From Lachnospiraceae bacterium (lineage in GTDB: Bacteria; Bacillota_A; Clostridia; Lachnospirales; Lachnospiraceae), in NCBI GenBank assembly GCA_024691045.1, contig JAILOC010000082.1, positions 1 through 19,663 on the forward strand: DNA of 19,663 nucleotides, given 5' to 3'. Positions 15,224 to 19,663 of this stretch are shown in pieces. The first letter of the stretch is position 1. Every line of letters begins with the position of its first letter. The notes under the pieces were generated by a model. It worked only from the letters and a program-made list of their open reading frames with translations, was not told the DNA's origin and ran no database searches. A program made the translations under genes and the position numbers.

Positions 15224-16345
15224 ATGAGCGAAGCAGTAGAAAAAGATATGAGCAGGCTTACGGTCAAGACCGGTACAAAGAGCTCGTATGACATTGTTTA
15301 CAAGAATTCTTTTGAAGCACTTCCCGCAGAGGTGTCCGCTGTATTTCCGGACAAGGTTAATGTCTGCGTGATCACAGATTCAAACGTTGATCCTTTGTAC
15401 GGCGAGGAAGTTGTAACAAAGCTTGAAAGCGTATCAAAGACTGTATTTAAATACGTCGTACCCGCAGGCGAAGAGAACAAGAATCTTGATGAGGTTAAGA
15501 AGATCTACAAGTATCTCATCGAGAATAAGTTCGACAGAAAGTCAGTGCTCGTTGCACTCGGCGGCGGTGTGATCGGTGATATGACAGGATTTGTAGCAGC
15601 GACTTTTCTCCGTGGAATCGAGTTTATCCAGATTCCCACGACACTTCTTGCACAGGCCGATTCATCTATCGGCGGCAAGACCGGTGTGGACCTTGACGGA
15701 TATAAGAACATGGTCGGAGCATTCAAGATGCCGGCACTTGTTTATACAAACCTTTCGACACTTGCCTCACTTCCCGGAAGACAGTTTGCTTCCGGCTTTG
15801 CGGAGGTCATGAAGTCGGCTCTTCTTAAGGATGAGAAGTTCTACGTCTGGCTCATTGACAACAATTATGAGATCAGGGATAAGAATGTCGATTTCCTTTC
15901 CGAGATGGTCTACAGATGCGATGACATCAAGCGTATGATCGTCGAAAAGGATCCCTTTGAGAAGGGCGACAGGGCTCTTCTTAATCTCGGACACACCCTC
16001 GGACATGCGATCGAGAAGTTCTATGATTTCAAATTCCTGCACGGTGAATGCGTTTCACTCGGATGCGTTGCCGCCGCATTCATATCCTGGAAAAAAGAAT
16101 TCCTTTCCAAAGAGGAGTTCTATGAGATAAGGGATATGTTCGTTCTCTTTGGACTTCCCATCTCCATGGATCTTGCGGATACTGCGAAGATAATCGAGCT
16201 TACCAAAAATGACAAGAAGATGGATAAGGGCACTATCAGATTTATCCTTCTCAAGAAGATCGGCAAGGCATTCATTAATGAAGACGTAAGCGACGAGGAA
16301 ATGTCCGCGGCACTTGATGAACTTAATTTTGCGGAGGATGACTGA
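15224..16345 (+). CDS. aroB: 3-dehydroquinate synthase
   Basis: A 373-residue enzyme that converts DAHP to 3-dehydroquinate, step two of the shikimate pathway, using NAD and a divalent metal. The NAD and substrate region GGGVIGDMTGFVAATFLRGI (about 113-132) and IPTTLLAQADSSIGGKTGVD (137-156) are intact. Metal ligands are Glu194 (GFAEVMKSAL), His257 (GHTLGHAIE) and His274 (LHGECV). Length is normal. GAGG at 15213-15216 lies 7 bases before the ATG. No other aromatic-pathway gene is nearby, so this is a solitary aro gene ahead of lspA and rluD, expressed by read-through or by an undetected promoter. Confidence 0.97.
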   Translation: MSEAVEKDMSRLTVKTGTKSSYDIVYKNSFEALPAEVSAVFPDKVNVCVITDSNVDPLYGEEVVTKLESVSKTVFKYVVPAGEENKNLDEVKKIYKYLIENKFDRKSVLVALGGGVIGDMTGFVAATFLRGIEFIQIPTTLLAQADSSIGGKTGVDLDGYKNMVGAFKMPALVYTNLSTLASLPGRQFASGFAEVMKSALLKDEKFYVWLIDNNYEIRDKNVDFLSEMVYRCDDIKRMIVEKDPFEKGDRALLNLGHTLGHAIEKFYDFKFLHGECVSLGCVAAAFISWKKEFLSKEEFYEIRDMFVLFGLPISMDLADTAKIIELTKNDKKMDKGTIRFILLKKIGKAFINEDVSDEEMSAALDELNFAEDD

Positions 16346-16347
16346 CG

Positions 16348-16917
16348 GTGGATTCCGAAAAAGAGATTCAGGGAAGCATGCATGAAAGAAAGAAGATAGC
16401 AAAGGGCAGGATGATCGCTCTGTGCAGTGTTCTTGCTGTCATTGCGATAGTCCTCGACCAGGTTACAAAGCATGTAGCCATGACAAGGCTCAAGGACGGC
16501 GCTGCATACGTGCTCATCGATAATGTGCTTGAATTCTATTATCTCGTAAATACCGGATCAAGCTGGGGAATGCTCGCGGGACAGAAGGCTCTGATACTTT
16601 TCATATCTGTTATAATCATTGCTCTTTGTCTGTTCATGATCGCTAAGAGCCCCGATGATGTCAAATACATTCCGTTTAATATTTCACTTACTATGATCAT
16701 CGCGGGTGGTATAGGAAACGGGATCGACCGTATCAGATTTTCTTATGTCATCGATTTTATTTATTTCAAGGTGATAAATTTTCCGGTATTTAATGTTGCT
16801 GATATTTTCGTTACCTGCGGTGCGGTCCTTTTCATCCTGTTGATACTGTTTAAGTACAAGGAAAAAGATCTGTACTTTATGAAGTTTAATCAGAAGAAAT
16901 TCAGGGAAATGAACTGA
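16348..16917 (+). CDS. lspA: Lipoprotein signal peptidase (signal peptidase II)
   Basis: A 189-residue integral membrane aspartic protease with four predicted membrane helices. It cleaves prolipoprotein signal peptides before the lipid-modified Cys. Catalytic Asp residues are Asp127 (GNGIDRIR) and Asp152 (FNVADIF). The VNTGSSWGML motif (68-76) fits the conserved Asn-x-Gly region. The GTG start is supported by GGAGG at 16333-16337, 10 bases upstream. This gives a roughly 20-residue hydrophilic tail before the first helix, longer than most LspA. An ATG at 16378 (179 residues) is an alternative. It sits 2 bases after aroB and overlaps rluD by one base; lspA-rluD is a conserved pair. Confidence 0.95.
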   Translation: MDSEKEIQGSMHERKKIAKGRMIALCSVLAVIAIVLDQVTKHVAMTRLKDGAAYVLIDNVLEFYYLVNTGSSWGMLAGQKALILFISVIIIALCLFMIAKSPDDVKYIPFNISLTMIIAGGIGNGIDRIRFSYVIDFIYFKVINFPVFNVADIFVTCGAVLFILLILFKYKEKDLYFMKFNQKKFREMN

Positions 16918-17840
16918 TGAACAGATACCTGTTCACAATTGAAGAAGAATCAGCGGGGGAGAGAGTCGACAGGCTTCTCCCTTCTTTGCTTGAAGGCGTT
17001 TCGAGAAATTATCTTCAGCAGGTCATCAAAGGCGGAGGCCTTACCGTAAACGGAAAAGCTGCCAAGCCTTCACTTAAGGTAAAGGAAGGGGACAGCCTCG
17101 AGCTTGAACTTCCAGAAGCGGTAAGCCCCGATATTCTTCCTGAGGATATTCCTCTTGATATCCTTTATGAAGACTCTGATGTCATTGTGATAAATAAGCC
17201 CAAGGGCATGGTAGTTCATCCCGCCGCAGGGCATTACAGCGGCACCATGGTCAATGCGCTCATGTATCATTGCGGTGATTCCCTCAGCGGTATTAATGGC
17301 TGTATGCGTCCCGGAATCGTTCACAGGATCGATAAGGATACAACAGGTTCCGTAATTGCATGTAAGAATGATAATGCACATGCAAAGCTTTCAGAACAGT
17401 TTAAAGAGCATTCCATAAAGAGAAGCTACAGAGCCATCGTCCTGGGTGTGCTTAGGGATGATGAGGGAACTATTGACGCTCCTATAGGCAGGCTTGCCAA
17501 TGACCGCAAGAAGATGGGTGTAGTTCCTGACGGAAGGAGAGCTGTTACACATTACAAGGTTCTCGAAAGATTTAAGGATTATACATATGTGGAGTGCAGG
17601 CTTGAGACCGGCAGAACCCACCAGATAAGAGTTCATATGACTCATATCGGTCATCCTCTGCTCGGAGACCTCGTATACGGTAAGGAAACATCATCTCTCA
17701 ATAAGAGATTCAATCTCGACGGTCAGACACTTCATGCCATGGAGCTCGGATTCATACATCCGTCTACCGGAGAGCTTATTGATGTATGTGCTCCGCTTCC
17801 CGAATATTTCGAACATCTTCTTGAAGTGCTGAGAGGATAA
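16917..17840 (+). CDS. rluD: RluA/RluD family 23S rRNA pseudouridine synthase
   Basis: A 307-residue pseudouridine synthase. An S4 RNA-binding domain (about residues 13-62, with ERVDRLLPSLLEGVSRNYLQ in part) is followed by the catalytic domain. The HRIDKDTTG motif (136-144) holds catalytic Asp139. NKPKGMVVHPA (about 93-103) and the GRTHQIRVHMTHIGHPLLGD block are typical of the RluA group. RluD-type enzymes modify uridines in helix 69 of 23S rRNA. The exact target cannot be settled from sequence, but the lspA neighbourhood favours RluD. The ATG overlaps the lspA TGA by one base, with CAGGGAA as a likely ribosome site. Confidence 0.94.
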   Translation: MNRYLFTIEEESAGERVDRLLPSLLEGVSRNYLQQVIKGGGLTVNGKAAKPSLKVKEGDSLELELPEAVSPDILPEDIPLDILYEDSDVIVINKPKGMVVHPAAGHYSGTMVNALMYHCGDSLSGINGCMRPGIVHRIDKDTTGSVIACKNDNAHAKLSEQFKEHSIKRSYRAIVLGVLRDDEGTIDAPIGRLANDRKKMGVVPDGRRAVTHYKVLERFKDYTYVECRLETGRTHQIRVHMTHIGHPLLGDLVYGKETSSLNKRFNLDGQTLHAMELGFIHPSTGELIDVCAPLPEYFEHLLEVLRG

Positions 17841-17876
17841 TTTTACAGAATATTTATATTGTATTCTGATAACTTA

Positions 17877-17905
17877 TTGAGGTTTTATGCTCAAAATATT
17901 ATAAT
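17877..17905 (+). promoter_or_regulatory. Promoter of the cytidylate-kinase-like gene
   Basis: TTGAGG (17877-17882) and TATAAT (17900-17905) are spaced by 17 bases. The -10 is part of a perfect 12-base palindrome (17896-17907). The predicted transcript has a leader of about 50 bases before the ATG at 17965. No strong terminator separates it from rluD. Confidence 0.72.
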
Positions 17906-17964
17906 ATATACAGGAAATTTCGTACTTACTTAACTTTAATCTCAGATAAAGGAAGGTGGTGCAC

Positions 17965-18585
17965 ATGAAAACCGTAATTACCATAGGCAGACAGTTCGGA
18001 TCGGGCGGAAGAGAGATCGGTGAGAAGCTTGCCAAGGCTTATGATATCGGCTATTACGACAGAGAACTCCTTGCAAGGGCTGCTCAGGAGAGCGGTTTTT
18101 GTGAAGAGATCCTTATGAACCACGACGAAAGACCCACCAATTCATTCCTTTACAATCTTGTCATCGATACATACAGCTTCGGCTACAATTCTTCATCCTT
18201 TGTTGATATGCCCATTTCCCAGAAGGTATTCCTGGCTCAGTTCGACACGATCAAGAAGATCGCCGATGAAGGCCCCTGCGTTATTGTCGGAAGATGTGCC
18301 GATTATGCCCTTGAAAACAGGGATAATGTGCTCAATCTGTTCATTTATGCTGATGAAGACTTTAAGGTTAACCGTATAATGAAGCTCTATAACCTTGAGG
18401 CAGGCAAGGCTCGCGATATGATCGCCAAGAAGGACAAGCAGCGTCAGAGCTACTACAATTACTACACAAACCGTAAGTGGGGCCGTGCGGACAGCTACGA
18501 CCTGTGTATCAATTCCTCGGTTCTGGGCATTGACGGATCTGTCAAGCTGATCAAACAGTTCGTGGAAGATTTTGAGAACAAATAA
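17965..18585 (+). CDS. Cytidylate kinase-like family protein
   Basis: A 206-residue P-loop protein of the cytidylate kinase-like (AAK6) group, common in Clostridia. The N-terminus ITIGRQFGSGGREIG (6-20) is the family signature; the Walker A Lys is replaced by the Gly-Arg pair that this group carries. GPCVIVGRCADYAL (103-116) and the DKQRQSYYNYYTNRKWG lid-like region (157-173) also fit. A nucleotide substrate has not been demonstrated to my knowledge, and true CMP kinase activity should not be assumed. The ATG at 17965 is chosen because GGAAGG (17951-17956) lies 8 bases upstream; a GTG at 17956 overlaps that site. Confidence 0.85.
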   Translation: MKTVITIGRQFGSGGREIGEKLAKAYDIGYYDRELLARAAQESGFCEEILMNHDERPTNSFLYNLVIDTYSFGYNSSSFVDMPISQKVFLAQFDTIKKIADEGPCVIVGRCADYALENRDNVLNLFIYADEDFKVNRIMKLYNLEAGKARDMIAKKDKQRQSYYNYYTNRKWGRADSYDLCINSSVLGIDGSVKLIKQFVEDFENK

Positions 18586-18632
18586 GGCATTTTTCCTGTT
18601 AAGATTTCTTCTTAAATAATTGAATAATTGTG

Positions 18633-18661
18633 TTGACATAAAGGCACCTCTTTGCTATTAT
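18633..18661 (+). promoter_or_regulatory. Strong promoter of the L21-Prp-L27 operon
   Basis: A perfect -35, TTGACA (18633-18638), and TATTAT (18656-18661) are spaced by 17 bases. Transcription should start near 18668, giving a 117-base leader before rplU. This is the best promoter match in the window, as expected for ribosomal protein genes. Confidence 0.85.
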
Positions 18662-18667
18662 CTATGA

Positions 18668-18784
18668 GTATGCCGCTTGAAAAGGCTTAAGTTTTTGTGC
18701 ATTTTCCGCACAATCGCCGTATCAGCGTTTAAAAGGACCATGACGCATACTTCATGATGGTTCATGAAAAGGAGGTGCCTATTT
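18668..18784 (+). ncRNA. Ribosomal protein L21 leader RNA, probable
   Basis: The 117-base leader resembles the L21 leader element placed before rplU in Firmicutes. It has stems TTGTGC/GCACAA (18695-18700 with 18708-18713), a short GCGT/ACGC pairing (18725-18728 with 18743-18746) and TTCATGA/TCATGAA (18751-18757 with 18762-18768). The last stem ends three bases before the GGAGG site. Such leaders are thought to allow feedback control by L21. Assignment is from position and remembered sequence character, not from a covariance-model search. Confidence 0.6.
18771..18775 (+). promoter_or_regulatory. Ribosome binding site fixing the rplU start
   Basis: GGAGG lies 9 bases before the ATG at 18785. 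It rules out the in-frame ATG at 18764, which lies upstream of it and would add seven non-conserved residues. Confidence 0.85.
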
Positions 18785-19090
18785 ATGTACGCAATTATCG
18801 CAACCGGAGGAAAGCAGTATAAGGTTTCCGAGGGTGATGAGATCAGAGTCGAGAAGCTCGATGCTGCCGAGGGTGACAAGATTACTTTCGACAACGTCAT
18901 CGCTGTCAACGACGGTTCTCTTAAGGCAGGTAAGGATGTAGCTTCAGCTAAGGTTACCGGTACTGTTGTAAAGCAGGATCGTGCCAAGAAGGTCATCGTA
19001 TACCGTTATAAGAGAAAGTCCGGCTATCACAAGAAGAACGGACACAGACAGCCTTTTACGGCCGTTAAGATCGATTCCATCGAAGGCTGA
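18785..19090 (+). CDS. rplU: Large ribosomal subunit protein bL21
   Basis: A 101-residue ribosomal protein of normal length that binds 23S rRNA. It starts MYAIIATGGKQYKVSEGD, the family N-terminus, and ends with a basic segment VYRYKRKSGYHKKNGHRQPF (about 75-94) typical of bL21. It is first in the conserved rplU-prp-rpmA operon and is probably controlled through its leader. The TGA is followed after 2 bases by the prp ATG. Confidence 0.98.
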   Translation: MYAIIATGGKQYKVSEGDEIRVEKLDAAEGDKITFDNVIAVNDGSLKAGKDVASAKVTGTVVKQDRAKKVIVYRYKRKSGYHKKNGHRQPFTAVKIDSIEG

Positions 19091-19092
19091 TC

Positions 19093-19437
19093 ATGACTAC
19101 CGTTGTGATCGAAAAGTCCCCGGAAGGAGCTTACAAGGGCTTCACTTGTATGGGACATGCCGGATATGCTAATGATGGAGATCCGGATATTTTATGTTCA
19201 GCTATATCGGCGCTGACCATCCATACTATAAACGGATTGTCAGAGACGGCCGGGCAAAAGCTTGATGTAAAGACCGATGAGAGCACAGGGTTTATGCGAG
19301 TACAGATACTGGACGAACCCGGAGTCGGAGCAAATGTCCTAATGGATTCATTTGTTTATTCGATGAAAGAGCTTTCCAAAGAGTACGGTCAGAAGTTTTT
19401 GCAGATACAATTCAAGGAGGTTAAGGACAATGCTTAG
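19093..19437 (+). CDS. prp: Ribosomal-processing cysteine protease Prp
   Basis: A 114-residue cysteine protease that removes the N-terminal extension of ribosomal protein L27 in Firmicutes and relatives. The catalytic pair is visible: His22 in GHAGYA and Cys35 in [10 protein letters not shown]. The spacing matches the family. It is encoded between rplU and rpmA as usual, and overlaps the rpmA start by 8 bases. Its substrate, with the expected cleavage motif, is the next gene. The start is preceded by GAAGG. Confidence 0.96.
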   Translation: MTTVVIEKSPEGAYKGFTCMGHAGYANDGDPDILCSAISALTIHTINGLSETAGQKLDVKTDESTGFMRVQILDEPGVGANVLMDSFVYSMKELSKEYGQKFLQIQFKEVKDNA

Positions 19438-19663
19438 AATGAATCTTCAGTTCTTTGCTCATAAAAAGGGTGTCGGTTCCACCAAGAACGGCAGAGATTC
19501 CGAGTCCAAGAGACTTGGTGCTAAGAGAGCAGACGGTCAGTTCGTTACTGCCGGCAACATTCTCTACAGACAGCGCGGAACCAAGATCCACCCCGGTAAT
19601 AACGTAGGTATCGGCGGAGATGATACTCTTTATGCGCTGGTTGACGGCGTTCTCAGATTTGAG
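19430..19663 (+). CDS. rpmA: Large ribosomal subunit protein bL27, 3' end outside the window
   Basis: The first 78 residues are present; bL27 usually has about 95. The N-terminus [14 protein letters not shown] carries the LQFF-A motif that Prp cleaves after the second Phe, exposing Ala-His-Lys-Lys near the peptidyl-transferase centre. The following [17 protein letters not shown] is a strong family signature. GGAGG at 19416-19420 lies 9 bases before ATG 19430, which favours it over the ATG at 19439, though both leave the cleavage site intact. The reading frame is open to the window edge. Confidence 0.97.
   Translation, partial: MLRMNLQFFAHKKGVGSTKNGRDSESKRLGAKRADGQFVTAGNILYRQRGTKIHPGNNVGIGGDDTLYALVDGVLRFE

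Noticed and set aside
17846..17868. Hairpin CAGAATA/TATTCTG after rluD
   Set aside because: The stem is seven mostly A-T pairs with a 9-base loop and no following T run, so not a convincing terminator. The arms are perfect, so an operator role is not excluded.
18599..18615. Hairpin TTAAGA/TCTTAA after the cytidylate-kinase-like gene
   Set aside because: It is only six A/T-rich pairs with no T run, too weak to call a terminator.

Overview
The window is a contiguous stretch of chromosome with every gene on the + strand. It comes from a low-to-moderate GC Gram-positive bacterium of the class Clostridia, most likely family Lachnospiraceae. That placement is inferred from gene order: mutL-miaA-methionine gamma-lyase-like gene, then radC-mreBCD-PBP2-minC-rodA-mgsA-D,D-carboxypeptidase, then a yggS-sepF division module, lspA-rluD, and rplU-prp-rpmA. 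Strong AGGAGG-type ribosome sites, many ATGA or TAATG overlaps and the Firmicutes-only Prp/L27 processing pair agree with it. I see no mobile element, prophage, CRISPR array, tRNA or rRNA. Intergenic gaps are all under 200 bases.

Layout. Positions 1-2410: the tail of mutL (mismatch repair), miaA (tRNA modification) and a PLP enzyme, coupled by 1-base overlaps. Positions 2474-11951: a small DUF4321-type membrane protein, radC, and the elongasome operon. The operon holds mreB, mreC, mreD, a very large PBP2, minC, rodA, mgsA and a lipoprotein D,D-carboxypeptidase, with overlapping or nearly touching genes. Positions 11958-12521: a self-contained unit with its own sigma-A promoter, two dyads, a GTG-started 142-residue P-loop protein of unknown function and an intrinsic terminator. 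Positions 12522-15212: an orphan HlyD-like adaptor, yggS, sepF and a strong terminator. Positions 15224-17840: aroB, lspA and rluD. Positions 17877-18585: a promoter and a cytidylate-kinase-like gene. Positions 18633-19663: a promoter, a probable L21 leader RNA, rplU, prp and the start of rpmA.

How the genes work together. The central block builds the lateral cell wall. MreBCD organise it, RodA polymerises glycan, PBP2 cross-links it and the carboxypeptidase trims it. SepF belongs to the FtsZ ring, and MinC would normally restrain that ring. LspA matures lipoproteins, including the carboxypeptidase encoded here. Prp trims the N-terminus of L27, encoded directly after it.

Most unusual points. 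MinC stands without MinD or MinE and has lost most of the RSGQ motif used to bind MinD. The cluster MreB has changed residues in its phosphate-2 and catalytic motifs. PBP2 carries about 240 residues where roughly 20 are usual. MgsA has Glu and Asn at two catalytic Asp positions. A small uncharacterised P-loop ATPase sits behind a dyad-rich promoter inside this morphogenesis region. Two intrinsic terminators sit directly against the start sites of the next genes, suggesting attenuation or partial read-through.
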